From Pelomonas sp047654805 (lineage in GTDB: Bacteria; Pseudomonadota; Gammaproteobacteria; Burkholderiales; Burkholderiaceae_C): DNA of 64,000 nucleotides. The notes beneath the pieces were generated by a model that saw nothing but the letters and a program-made list of their open reading frames with translations, was not told the origin of the DNA and made no database searches. Within the stretch, counting starts at the first letter, position 1. Each line of letters starts with the position of its first letter. Positions 52,301-60,542 of the stretch are shown piece after piece. Position numbers and translations under genes: made by a program. The DNA is taken from contig NZ_JASGIV010000001.1 in NCBI RefSeq assembly GCF_047654805.1, forward strand, positions 1,922,001 to 1,986,000. The letters run 5' to 3'.

Positions 52301-53264
52301 TGCCGGAGAGAAGGCAATCGTCTTCACTGAGCTGCGCGAGGCTCAAGCCGCTCTCTATTACTTCCTGAAGGAGTCCTTCGGACTGCGCCCGTTCATCATC
52401 AACGGTGAGTCACAGGGGCGGCAGGGCTACATCGACAAGTTCTCGGCGAAGCCTGGCTTCGACGTAATCATTTTATCGACCCTTGCCGCCGGTGCTGGCT
52501 TGAACGTGACCGCAGCCAACCATGTCTTTCACTTCACTCGCGCATGGAACCCCTCGAAGGAGGCTCAGGCAACAGACCGGGCATATCGCATCGGCCAAGT
52601 GCGCGATGTCTTCGTGTACTGCCCAACGGTGGTGGCGAATGACTTCCACACCTTTGAGGTTCGACTCGACCAACTCCTGAAGCGAAAAGCTGGGCTGGCC
52701 GGGGCCACGCTCGACGATGGTGGCCTTGCGGCGATGCTCAATGGCACAGGCAAAGACGCGACCTTCAAGGAACTCGTTGGAGACAGCGGACGTGGCGAAG
52801 CTGTGCCCAAGCGCTATCTCACCATGGACGACGTCGACCGAATGGACGGCGACGGCTTCGAGGTGTTCTGTTGCATGCTGTGGGGAAGGCTTGGGTTCCA
52901 GGCAACGGTCACACCGAAACGTGGCGGCGACGGGGGCATTGACGTTGTTGCGCTGAAGGGGCGGGAAGGGGAGTTGCTGCAGTGCAAGAGCTCCAAGGCC
53001 TCCGAGGTGGGATGGGATGCCATCAAGGAGGTCACGGCGGGCGCGGCGAGGTACCAGGCAACGTTCAGAGGCACGCGTTTTCGCCGGCTGGCCGTGACAA
53101 ATCAAAGCTTCACTACCGGAGCGCGAGAACAAGCTGCTGCCAACCATGTAGAGCTGATAGTCCGGTCAAACCTTGAGGAGATGTTGGGCGCTCACCCCAT
53201 CACGAACTACGAGTTTGATACGGCGCTGCAAGAACAAACGCTGTACGACGAGGTCGCAGCGTAG
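49395..53264 (+). CDS. zorD: ZorD, Snf2-family helicase with Mrr-like nuclease
   Basis: A 1289-aa effector. After an N-terminal part of about 570 residues, a Snf2/SWI2 helicase follows: motif I DDMGLGKT near 637, motif II GDEAQRIK near 756, and in the second lobe TLAAGAGLNVTAANH, then ATDRAYRIGQ near 1055. Residues about 1140-1289 are an Mrr-type PD-(D/E)XK domain, with GGDGGIDVVAL and LLQCKSS. In type I Zorya, ZorD degrades invading DNA once ZorAB signals. I use the ATG at 49395 rather than the upstream start at 49353, which lies inside zorC. Confidence 0.88.
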   Translation: MGLFDFLKRSTTAKVSEPALKTTWTGEGVCIEFAKNLAEPTAEGLLEAIHDAGAEDTVLGAYLAQLATEGRCRLDASSATIPWADVYALQASAEHVGALNLLGLPPQGPLRPVLDGSGTLSSDDFDLEISGWTDGSQQIRVERLDGAVATVGGRVQMLSPWAWATVAEVAALRTRPQGERNQQAQELAWGRIRSVADRAGALYANPYLETTLVLTPDSLRLPLSKEETPFGRVLTVSPTFEGAPDGWLTAFDGFNSVQPHYDLTRGAGRVRVVISEPVRKVLAVIKREMPNRKVSGSKAEKFIHNPFAFLGESAHQVLNEKEFQQDRAKAGPVAAVFSLVARTEHGRVNTVDLLVTEHFGDGAARTNSGTLKSPEMLDEFLHALKSALEQEREQFPWEEYDLTLDAESTAQLERGMQLAHLWRTQPAERINFDDVYQLDGYSGRIEGIGVAKPIYVPVFQRDKKEGDEENGWLPSDLTPMVKVTLQGHDGQVLIPLTKEWVKEFSQQVEEAEKAGTAEVKNDSLPTAIATPQARTLADGFEAMLGGQEKLKTEDESKPKQKKGPRETLLVKTNFHGVDYLEERRASLALPEGWVAQLPRSLRPAIELKKHQLYGVAWFQHLVSKAPSECRGALLADDMGLGKTLQLLSVLGWYYESNPNAAPSIIFAPKSLLENWANEACKFFDDSFPEVLVLYGDELKDRKQPLGLIDSQLQDKGIVELLKPNWSGSAKVIVTTYEVLTSYEFSLAKQPFAFLIGDEAQRIKTPGTLVTLAAKKLKADFRIACTGTPVENSLADLWCLFDLVQPGLLGALEEFGKTYRRPIECETDEQVAAMKRLQAAIAPQTLRRTKADIAADLPKKFFAMKKAESAALEFKPALEEEELLEIAITEHQSILYKGGLKKLQDAANESNGRKRAQLSFGALHLMKAVCAEPYCLPGTKFILDKAGREQHLGNSPKLSWLLTQLAEIQRAGEKAIVFTELREAQAALYYFLKESFGLRPFIINGESQGRQGYIDKFSAKPGFDVIILSTLAAGAGLNVTAANHVFHFTRAWNPSKEAQATDRAYRIGQVRDVFVYCPTVVANDFHTFEVRLDQLLKRKAGLAGATLDDGGLAAMLNGTGKDATFKELVGDSGRGEAVPKRYLTMDDVDRMDGDGFEVFCCMLWGRLGFQATVTPKRGGDGGIDVVALKGREGELLQCKSSKASEVGWDAIKEVTAGAARYQATFRGTRFRRLAVTNQSFTTGAREQAAANHVELIVRSNLEEMLGAHPITNYEFDTALQEQTLYDEVAA

Positions 53265-53634
53265 AACACCAGCCTTCAGAAACTGCCGTCGCAAGGACCA
53301 GAGTGAGTCTGCGAGTAGGCCTTGACGTTCGCCCGACGCTTCAAAGTATTACCCTGAACCATCTGCTTGGAGACGACTGAACCACGCGAGCGCGTAATTC
53401 TGTCTACGGAAGTGCCCTGAGTTCTGCCCGGCCGCGCGGTGTTCAGCTGTTGGCTAGGTCTTCCGCAGCGTCCTGAGTTTTGTCTCTTCCTAGTTGTTCC
53501 AAGACGCGTTCGAAGTCGACCGTCACTCGCGGTCAACGATGCTTCGGGCCGAGTGAAGAACTGTCGCTTCGACTGGTGGAACTCGGCAAACAGTAGACGT
53601 AGACTCCGCGCGTTAAGACTTCCAGAGAAAACTC
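53265..53634. other. intergenic stretch between Zorya and the H-NS-like gene
   Basis: About 370 bp without a supported gene. The only repeat I noticed is a short direct one, CCTGAGTTCTG (53416-53426) and CCTGAGTTTTG (53472-53482). The promoter of the H-NS-like gene should be here, but no convincing boxes are visible, and there is no strong hairpin after zorD. Confidence 0.4.
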
Positions 53635-54150
53635 ATGGCAACCAGCGTCTCTAGGCTCCATGCGCAAATCGCGAAACTGCAACAGAAAGCAGACAGCCTG
53701 AAGAAGGCGGCTGTGTTGCGCGTGCAGAAGGAGATTCAGTTGCATGGATTGACTTCGGAAGACCTGTTTGGCGGAGGCTTCATCGTGGGCAACAGAGCGA
53801 AGGCACAGCGGCGCACCGACGCAAAGCCCGCATCAAAGGCGCCGAAGTATGGCGACAGCGCCGGCAACACATGGGGCGGTATGGGCAAGCGTCCGTCCTG
53901 GCTCAAGGATGCGTTGGAGGCTGGCGCCTCACTGGCAGACTTTCTGTTGGCGGGGCCGCAGGCTGATAAACCGGTCGCTAAGCTGCGCAAGGCCGCACCG
54001 GCGCCAGTGGTGAAGAAGGCGAGGAAGGCGGTACCCGCGAAGAATGTGGTGCCAACTAAGAGGACCGCAAAAAAACAGCCGAAAGCAAATGCGGGGTCTG
54101 CGCCTCGGAAGCGGACCGCTCCAGCGGCGACGCCGGCTGAAGCTAGCTAA
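53635..54150 (+). CDS. H-NS-like nucleoid protein with Lys/Ala-rich tail
   Basis: A 171-aa protein. Residues 5-40 form a coiled-coil oligomerisation segment (LHAQIAKLQQKADSLKKA). Residues about 80-105 hold an H-NS-type DNA-binding core (NTWGGMGKRPSWLKDAL), related to the TWxGxGRxPxW motif. The last 55 residues are Lys/Ala/Pro-rich like the histone-H1-like tails of betaproteobacterial H-NS homologues. H-NS proteins silence horizontally acquired AT-rich genes; carried on an island they can help it pass unnoticed. It is convergent with the patatin-like gene. Confidence 0.8.
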   Translation: MATSVSRLHAQIAKLQQKADSLKKAAVLRVQKEIQLHGLTSEDLFGGGFIVGNRAKAQRRTDAKPASKAPKYGDSAGNTWGGMGKRPSWLKDALEAGASLADFLLAGPQADKPVAKLRKAAPAPVVKKARKAVPAKNVVPTKRTAKKQPKANAGSAPRKRTAPAATPAEAS

Positions 54151-54170
54151 CGCCCCTTCGATTGCCCTCC

Positions 54171-54185
54171 AGCCTCTATGAGGCT
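54171..54185. terminator. hairpin between convergent genes
   Basis: AGCCTC-TAT-GAGGCT forms a 6-bp stem in the 77-bp gap between the converging H-NS-like and patatin-like genes. It has no T-run, so bidirectional termination is only a guess. Confidence 0.3.
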
Positions 54186-54227
54186 TGGGCCGCGTCAAGT
54201 TGCAGCGCACCCGCCTACCGCGGGTTC

Positions 54228-56348
54228 TCAGCGACTCTTTGCGGCTTGTTCGGCCTCTCGGATGACGTCGATGACGTCCTTCAAGCTGCAGCCGTTCACA
54301 ATGCCTGTCCTGGTCCCGCAGTCTGCCGGCGGCTTCAGCTGCGAAATCAGCGCCCTGCGCGTAGACGCGGCAAGCTGCCAGCCCAGCGGAATGGGCACAG
54401 AGTCCACGCCAATCTGGAACTCGATGTAGTCGGACGGTACCCCGTTGTCTTGCATCGTGGTGATGTCGGTCTTGAGCGTTTCGGCAGCCAGAACACCGCG
54501 CGCCCCGCGTGTGTTTACCATCGTACGAACAGGCGAGAGCAACTCGCCAAGCCAGCGTGGAGGTTGCTCTTCGGCCTGGGCGGTGGTGGGCACTTTGACG
54601 GTAGCGGCCAGCATGCTCGGCGAGTTCCCGATGCGGATGACGACGGGGCGAATCTTGAACCCATAGGCCGGCGCCATCTGCATTGCGAAGTCGACGACCT
54701 CGGATAGTGTGGTTGCCCCCGAATTCTCGAAATAGCCGCCGTCGACGAAGCGGAGGCGGCTATCACCGTTTGTGAGCGTCGCAGCTGGGGTTACCAGGGG
54801 GAACCGCGCGCTGGTGACTGCCATTGTGCTGATGCGATGCTCCGTGAACGGCGCGAAGTCCTGAAAGGACGTCAGTCGATGGAAGCGCTCTTCCAGAGGG
54901 TAGGCCGGTGACGCTACAACTCGGCTACCAGTCTCTACGCTCGTCGCGTTGAACATCAGTATTGGGACGTTCTTGTCTGCCTTCCAGTAGGAGTACAGGC
55001 CGCGTTCCATGAAATCCGTCTGTAGCTCCTTCTTGAACCGCTGCTCCAAGGTCTCTTCCAGCGTCTTGGCTCTGTCCCATGAGGGAACGGGATAGGGTAC
55101 GAGGCGCTGCAGTGCGTCGGGAAAGAGCATGGTTGCTACCAGCGGCCCAAGGTAGTCAGCCCTGAGAACGGCCTCTGCGCCTTCGGCGATGTCTCCTTGC
55201 TCGGCAGTCGTCTGGGCTTCACACTTGAGGTCTGCGTGCACATCCGACATCGGCGTTGCGTCCAGCAGTCCTGCGAAGGTGGCGGCACCGATGCTGCCGC
55301 CCGAGACGCCTGAAATCACAAAGAGGTGACGCGCGAATGCCGGGCACTGGTCCTGAATTGCCGCTAGGACTTGTGCGGTGAAGTAGGCGGCTCGTATCCC
55401 ACCGCCCTCGGCGGCCACGAACACTACAGGGTAGGGCTCCTTGCTGTTTGGCGGAGCCCGTGCGACCAGCCAGTCGCGCAATGCCTCGTCGAAGGATGTC
55501 AGCTTGGCCGTTGCAGGCTCTTTCTTCCTCAGCTGTCGCAACTCGTGGTTGTCGTTGAGGTCTAGCGCGCTCCACAGCGCTGCGACTACGAACAACAACG
55601 TCAGCCAGTGCCAACGAGGTATGCGGGGGGACGACGTGAGCCAAGTCAGCAGCGGAACAAGCGCCACGCAAGCCGCAAGGAGAACTCCGATGGCACCGAG
55701 CAGCCGTCCGAGCTCTTGAGGAGACGCTGCGGCGCAAATAAATATTGCGAGGCCCAACCCAAGGGAAACCAGTATCCATGAGCCCTGGCCGAACCGGTGC
55801 TGAGCCGCGGCACCGTCCTGCAACCGCGAGAAGCCGATGGAGAGTTTCCTGCGCTTGGAGTAGTAGGTCATGACAGACCCTGCGCCGAGAATCGCCAGCG
55901 CCCAGGTGAAGGCGGACGCTATAGAGAGCGCGTCCCCGGATAGGCCGGCCTTCGCCTTGAACGTGGCAACAATGCTTCCGACCCATGGGAGTAACGCAAG
56001 CAAACCTGGGAACAGGGCTCTCGCGACACGAAGCGTCGAATTGGAAGTAAGCGGCTTGGCGTACCGGTGCACAAGCGCGTAGTGCGTCCAAAAGAGCTGC
56101 GTCCAAGTCAAAATGAATAGCAGGACGTAGATTGCCATCAGCGTAAAGCCGGACGGCTCGCTGTCATGCGGGTCCGCGGCATTCAGGAAATAGACACGCG
56201 CAATCTCCTGGACCTGGTCGCTTAGTGCCCCCGCCGCAAACAGAAGAAGCGCCGCGAGCACTGGGATTCGGCACACGTACAGCATGTACATGAGCCGGGA
56301 GCCGGTTCGAAACCTGGGCCAGGCCCGGTGAGGTTGGATAAGTTGCAC
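54228..56348 (-). CDS. membrane patatin-like phospholipase
   Basis: A 706-aa protein. The N-terminal 270 residues hold about six hydrophobic segments (e.g. PVLAALLLFAAGAL and FTLMAIYVLLFILTW), then a cytosolic patatin domain: glycine-rich loop GGGIRAAYF near 318, nucleophile GVSGGS near 350 and the aspartate of the dyad in VDGGYFENSG near 535. Patatin-like lipases cleave membrane phospholipids and serve as effectors in CBASS and other abortive-infection systems; this one has no nucleotide cyclase beside it. All catalytic residues are intact. Confidence 0.8.
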   Translation of the reverse strand: MQLIQPHRAWPRFRTGSRLMYMLYVCRIPVLAALLLFAAGALSDQVQEIARVYFLNAADPHDSEPSGFTLMAIYVLLFILTWTQLFWTHYALVHRYAKPLTSNSTLRVARALFPGLLALLPWVGSIVATFKAKAGLSGDALSIASAFTWALAILGAGSVMTYYSKRRKLSIGFSRLQDGAAAQHRFGQGSWILVSLGLGLAIFICAAASPQELGRLLGAIGVLLAACVALVPLLTWLTSSPRIPRWHWLTLLFVVAALWSALDLNDNHELRQLRKKEPATAKLTSFDEALRDWLVARAPPNSKEPYPVVFVAAEGGGIRAAYFTAQVLAAIQDQCPAFARHLFVISGVSGGSIGAATFAGLLDATPMSDVHADLKCEAQTTAEQGDIAEGAEAVLRADYLGPLVATMLFPDALQRLVPYPVPSWDRAKTLEETLEQRFKKELQTDFMERGLYSYWKADKNVPILMFNATSVETGSRVVASPAYPLEERFHRLTSFQDFAPFTEHRISTMAVTSARFPLVTPAATLTNGDSRLRFVDGGYFENSGATTLSEVVDFAMQMAPAYGFKIRPVVIRIGNSPSMLAATVKVPTTAQAEEQPPRWLGELLSPVRTMVNTRGARGVLAAETLKTDITTMQDNGVPSDYIEFQIGVDSVPIPLGWQLAASTRRALISQLKPPADCGTRTGIVNGCSLKDVIDVIREAEQAAKSR

Positions 56349-56817
56349 GTCGTACTTTCGTCAAGACCCGATGCAGCCGGTGTACTACGACGCGCTGAGC
56401 CGCCCAAGGTGTATTGAGCACTGCGACTGAGATGCCGTCAGGCTTTTCATCAAGGCAGATGAAGCAGTAGCCGATTCGGCGACGGTTTGGTGGATGGGGC
56501 GGCTCGACCTACAGGCCTGCTTCGAAGTGCAAGAATCGACGGCCGGCCTGCAAGATGAGCTGAAGCTCGTGGAGTGCTGCGTCGCCCTCTGGGCTCCAAG
56601 GCGTCAGATGTGGGTGCGCCCGAACTTGCCCGAGCGCCAGCGTGCGAAGTTCCTTGCGAAGCAGCCTAGGGCTGAGCAATCAGGCTCAAGGCTGCTCGAT
56701 ACGAGGCCCGGCGATGGTGGCTGAAGGTACGCGACCTTGAGGCCTGGAAGAGGGCCAATCCTGAGTGGGCGGAGATGTGGTTTCCGACAAGGACGGCGAC
56801 GGCTAGGACGGCGAAGC
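56349..56817. other. gene-poor stretch with a decayed coding frame
   Basis: About 470 bp. A plus-strand frame is open from 56676 to 56855 and reads protein-like (YEARRWWLKVRDLEAWKRAN, then EWAEMWFPTRTA) but has a stop just before it and no start; another frame upstream (56494-56724) reads VECCVALWAPRRQMW. Together these look like a frameshifted remnant. No functional gene is supported. Confidence 0.35.
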
Positions 56818-57048
56818 TTAGTCTTCCCCCAGCCTCACACGCTCGCCCCACATGACGAGCAATTTCCGAGCGTCGCGTCGGGCGTCTCGCAGCGCGCTCG
56901 CTTTATCGCCGTGGATGCGCAAGCATTCGTGCACAACCTGCACCGCGGGGGAGCCTTGGACGAAGCTCACGACCCCGACGACGCCCAACGGGTGAGACCT
57001 CGTAGATGCGAACGCTGTCGCACCGTCTGTCGTGAAGAGGTTGTGCAT
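56818..57048 (-). CDS. small hypothetical protein
   Basis: A 76-aa frame from an ATG with GCGAGG 6 nt upstream. The end is a charged helix (HECLRIHGDKASALRDARRD, then ARKLLVMWGERV). A longer frame reaches 57093. It has no recognised family and partly faces a decayed frame on the other strand, so it could be non-coding; it is listed because of the ribosome site and even composition. Confidence 0.4.
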   Translation of the reverse strand: MHNLFTTDGATAFASTRSHPLGVVGVVSFVQGSPAVQVVHECLRIHGDKASALRDARRDARKLLVMWGERVRLGED

Positions 57049-57116
57049 GATGGCCTCGCTGGCGGGAGGCCGCAATGATGCACTCCGCCGCACTGACCTG
57101 CAATCACGACACGGAC

Positions 57117-57407
57117 CTAGGCACGAGAGCCGCGGCTCCTGAACCAGGCCATGAGCGCACCCGAAACGATGCCGAGCACGACGATTGCAGCCATCCCGAA
57201 GAAGGAAAGGCCGATGACAAGGGCTTCATCTTCAAACATGCCGGCATTTCTTCCGCCCCGGGTCGCGCCGAAGAAGAAAGCCACGATTCGAAGCAGGATG
57301 AACCCGCCGACGCTAAGAACAAAGTTGAGCTTGAAGAGCCACTTAAAGATTCGTGGCGAGACAGCCCAAAATATCGCGAACAGCACCAACGCGACGACAA
57401 ACTGCAT
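57117..57407 (-). CDS. small membrane protein
   Basis: A 96-aa protein with three hydrophobic segments: about 2-17 (FVVALVLFAIFWAV), 27-45 (FVLSVGGFILLRIVAFFF) and 62-86 (LVIGLSFFGMAAIVVLGIVS), then a basic end. GGGGAAGG lies 2-9 nt before the ATG at 57407, a strong ribosome site. No family recognised. It is divergent from the 57614 gene. Confidence 0.65.
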   Translation of the reverse strand: MQFVVALVLFAIFWAVSPRIFKWLFKLNFVLSVGGFILLRIVAFFFGATRGGRNAGMFEDEALVIGLSFFGMAAIVVLGIVSGALMAWFRSRGSRA

Positions 57408-57613
57408 AACCTTCCCCCTGCAGGACCAGTCGAACTACGCAAGTTGCTGGCCTTCATCGGAAGGATGTACCGAATCCAGGGTGAGCAGAGTGTCAACTAC
57501 GCTGCAGTTAGAAATTTCTCCGGTGCTGCGGAAATCGGTCACAGAGGTAGCCGCGTTTTCGGGACGTGGTTCCGGCACCAGATGGAAACTGGGGTCGTCC
57601 TGAAGGGAGACCC

Positions 57614-58894
57614 ATGAATTTCACAACTATTGCGTTAGTCGTCCTCGCCGCGGCCGTCTTGGCTGCAGTGTTCTTCCTGCGCAAGAAAGGCGCACCGAGC
57701 CCACAAGAGCAGAGCAAGGGCGAGGCGCTTTCGCCCGCAGGGAGCAGCCTTGCTGTCATCGAGCAGGAAGCTCCTGAGCCGATGCCTGCCGCTATCCACT
57801 TTGGGACGGACGTTTCCAATCCTGCCGTCACCCTGCGGCCGCTTCCTTTGTCTGACCTGGCTTCGGTGGCCAAGACTCAGCCGGTGGAGCCTTCCTTGGG
57901 GGTGGCCAGCCGGATTTCTTCGCTGATGCAGGCTGCGCCGTCATTGCTCGTGGCCGAAGCTCACCGCGGCCGCCAGTTGATGGAAGTAGTCATCGACGGA
58001 AAGCTCACACGGGCTGCAGACGGAAATGGATTCCGGGCGATGGCGATGGGCAAGGATGGCATCAAGGAGCACGCTCGGCTCTTTGAAACCAAGGACCTCA
58101 CAAACCTGGTCAACGCCGCTGCGGTCTGGCAACTGGCATCGGTCGTCGTTGCGCAAAAGCACATGGCTGACATCAGCCAGAAGCTTGGTGAAATCAAAGA
58201 CGCTGTGAACAGCATCAGCGACTTCCTTGACAGCGGTCGGCGTGCGGTCATCCACGGAACGTACCAGTACCTGCAGCAAGGCTATGAGGCGCTCACTCAA
58301 GGGGAGCTGACGCCCGCCATTCGCGGCGAGCTTGAGTCCTGCGAGCGCGATTTGCTGGCGGTGCAGCACCACCTCGTGGCTGATATCAAGCGTCGGGTTC
58401 AGGTCGCGCCGAGAGATGACGACACCTTCGGAACCGAGAGCCTGCACAAGAACAGCATCGAGAAGTACCGCGAGATTGGGCAGGTCGTTGAAGACCTGAA
58501 GGTTTGCTTGAGGACTCGTGCGTTGGCCTGGTACGTGTTGAGCCTCTACCCGGGCGAGCAAGCGCTGAAAGGCGCCAGGTGCGAGAGCATCAAGCAGGGG
58601 CTCGCCGAGTTCAAGGACGTGCAATCCTTGGTTGAATCTCAAGGCAGCATCGACGGCGAGCGCTTCAAGTCCATGTGGAATCGTGACAAGACCCTGGACG
58701 TCCGAAAGGCTGAGGTGCTAGGCGAAGCTATGTCGGTCCAAGAGATGCTCGAGGGGGCTCGCGCAGGCACCATTTCTCAGTTGGAGACATCGCAAACGAT
58801 GCTGCTTGAGCGTGACAGCCCCACCCAGCTCTTTGTTGAGCTCATGGATGGCAGGGTTACCCAGATTCGACAGCGCGAGTTAGTCGCAGCGTAG
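57614..58894 (+). CDS. membrane-anchored coiled-coil-like protein, unknown function
   Basis: A 426-aa protein with one N-terminal membrane helix (residues 5-22, TIALVVLAAAVLAAVFFL) followed by RKK, so the bulk lies in the cytoplasm. After a Pro/Ala-rich linker (25-105) comes a long helical region (LVNAAAVWQLASVVVAQKHM, then QKLGEIKDAVNSISDFLDSG) to the end. I chose the ATG at 57614, which has AAGGGAGA 3 nt upstream, over an open extension to 57566. No family is recognised by eye. It is 53 nt upstream of the 58948 gene in the same direction, so they may form a two-gene unit. Confidence 0.65.
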   Translation: MNFTTIALVVLAAAVLAAVFFLRKKGAPSPQEQSKGEALSPAGSSLAVIEQEAPEPMPAAIHFGTDVSNPAVTLRPLPLSDLASVAKTQPVEPSLGVASRISSLMQAAPSLLVAEAHRGRQLMEVVIDGKLTRAADGNGFRAMAMGKDGIKEHARLFETKDLTNLVNAAAVWQLASVVVAQKHMADISQKLGEIKDAVNSISDFLDSGRRAVIHGTYQYLQQGYEALTQGELTPAIRGELESCERDLLAVQHHLVADIKRRVQVAPRDDDTFGTESLHKNSIEKYREIGQVVEDLKVCLRTRALAWYVLSLYPGEQALKGARCESIKQGLAEFKDVQSLVESQGSIDGERFKSMWNRDKTLDVRKAEVLGEAMSVQEMLEGARAGTISQLETSQTMLLERDSPTQLFVELMDGRVTQIRQRELVAA

Positions 58895-58947
58895 AAAGTA
58901 TGTTGCGCTATGCATGGCCGTTCCTCGCTGGACGCGGAGATTGAGTC

Positions 58948-59853
58948 ATGAACCGACAGGACTTTTCTTCAAACGCTCAGGTGCGCGACTTCGTCGCCTG
59001 GGCGGGCACCTTCGAGTGCGATGGGGACGGACACCTAGCGCCCGCAAGCGGCGGCGCGCTTTCGACGCTTACCGTAGCGCTGGACATTCCGAAGTCCACC
59101 AAAGTTCCAGTTGCAGTTCGGCGACGCTCACCATTTGGGGAGCTGACTCGCGGGTATAGCTGGCGAGCAAATGGCATGTCCACGGGTGACTTCGCAGAGA
59201 CCCGAGCGACAGTCGCCGGGTTGGCGCAAGCCATCAGAGGCGCCAGAACGCGGGAGTCTGCAGTTGCTGCGATTGAGAGAATTCTGCGGTGGGGTGGGGA
59301 TAGAAATGCAGCCGTTGGCGCGCTGCCATTCCTGTTGGCCCGCCCCGACCTTGTGGGCTACCTCGACCAAGTCAAAAATGCGCTGAATCTCGAGCAGGCA
59401 GTTGCTACCCCAGACGGGCTGCGCGGCGTACTCGGCATGAACTCGATGTTGACCAAGGTCCATGCGTTCAACTCAGAGGACGGACTTCCCATCTACGACT
59501 CGCGCGTAGCCGGCGCAGTGGCTACGGTTGTTGAAAGTTGGAGACGAGCCCGTGGCACCGAGGGGCAACGACTGCCTTCGGCCCTATCGTTCCCAGAGGT
59601 CGGTGGGGGAGGGGACAGACGAGGCGTTCGGTCGCGCTTCCCCGGCTGCATCGCCCCGCCGGCGCTCTACTACGGCGGCAGGAGCCAGTCGACGGAAGCC
59701 GTCCTGAGGAACGCCAGAGCTTGGGCGTCAGCGAAGGTGCGCCTGGGCTGGCTGTTGTCTGAGCTCTTGGTGGAACCAAGCCCGGACGGAATGCGCAGCT
59801 TGGAAGCGTGCCTGTTCATGGCCGGGTACGACTGCGCGGGCATCAATCGCTGA
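58948..59853 (+). CDS. hypothetical protein with DNA-glycosylase-like segment
   Basis: A 301-aa protein. Residues about 160-195 read GMNSMLTKVHAFNSEDGLPI then YDSRVAGAVATVV, which resembles the segment of OGG-like HhH glycosylase relatives in which a lysine (K in LTKVH) and an aspartate (in IYDSRVA) are conserved. Length (about 300) and helical character fit, but the helix-hairpin-helix itself is not obvious. The likely partner is the membrane-anchored protein upstream. GGAGA precedes the ATG. Confidence 0.55.
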   Translation: MNRQDFSSNAQVRDFVAWAGTFECDGDGHLAPASGGALSTLTVALDIPKSTKVPVAVRRRSPFGELTRGYSWRANGMSTGDFAETRATVAGLAQAIRGARTRESAVAAIERILRWGGDRNAAVGALPFLLARPDLVGYLDQVKNALNLEQAVATPDGLRGVLGMNSMLTKVHAFNSEDGLPIYDSRVAGAVATVVESWRRARGTEGQRLPSALSFPEVGGGGDRRGVRSRFPGCIAPPALYYGGRSQSTEAVLRNARAWASAKVRLGWLLSELLVEPSPDGMRSLEACLFMAGYDCAGINR

Positions 59854-60039
59854 ACGTGGCTTGCATCGAACCAGCCAAGCTGTAGATGCATCAGCTGGTA
59901 GTGGCGTCAGCATCAACAGCCAGCCCCATATCTTTCTCCTCCGGTATTCCGTACCCTAGCGTGGGTCCTATGGTGGGGGAGGGTGCATGAGCATTCGAGC
60001 TTTTTGCGGCTGCCGCAATGGCATGTTGCTGCGCTGCCG

Positions 60040-60474
60040 ATGACGTTTCATCGCGCGCTTTTCATCGACTTCGACGGCGTCCTTCATCGTGCGGGCGACG
60101 GTATAGAAGACGTTGGGCCGCATTGGGTCTGGCTGCCGTTGCTGGCGAAGGCGCTGGAACTCGCGCCTGACCTGCCTGTGGTGGTTCACTCCACGTGGCG
60201 GTATCAGTACCACCCCTCCGAGCTGCGCGAGCTGTTGAGCCCGCTGGGCAGTCGCTTGATTGACGTGGCTCCGCGCGGGCCGCGGCAGGAAGCCATCAGA
60301 TGGTGGCTGCACATGCACCCGACTGTGACGTCGTATCGGGTGCTCGACGACGACGGCAAGGAGTTCGACGAGCCACATCCCGAGGAGTTGCTGCTGTGCG
60401 AGCCAAGCCTGGGGCTGACGACGCCTGGGGTGCTGGAGCGGCTGGTGGAGTGGCTGGAAAAGTCGACCTCCTAG
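60040..60474 (+). CDS. HAD-superfamily-like hydrolase domain protein
   Basis: A 144-aa protein with the HAD opening LFIDFDGVLH (two catalytic aspartates), the motif II-like STW in VVVHSTWRYQYH, and a late acidic motif VLDDDGKEFD. It is the size and pattern of the small HAD domain found in Swiss-army-knife RNA repair proteins (HAD_SAK_2 type). The ATG at 60040 puts the motif at the usual place; a GTG at 59983 would add 19 residues. It is followed by a terminator-like hairpin. Confidence 0.7.
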   Translation: MTFHRALFIDFDGVLHRAGDGIEDVGPHWVWLPLLAKALELAPDLPVVVHSTWRYQYHPSELRELLSPLGSRLIDVAPRGPRQEAIRWWLHMHPTVTSYRVLDDDGKEFDEPHPEELLLCEPSLGLTTPGVLERLVEWLEKSTS

Positions 60475-60517
60475 GCCTGAATGGGGTGAAGGTATAAACG
60501 ACAGACAGAAAAAAGAA

Positions 60518-60542
60518 GCTCTCAAGACAACGCCTTGAGAGC
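60518..60542 (-). terminator. Rho-independent terminator (minus strand)
   Basis: A perfect 9-bp stem GCTCTCAAG / CTTGAGAGC with a 7-nt loop is followed, on the minus strand, by TTCTTTTTTCTG. It would stop minus-strand transcripts coming from the 60797-62056 gene or from an RNA encoded between. Confidence 0.7.
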
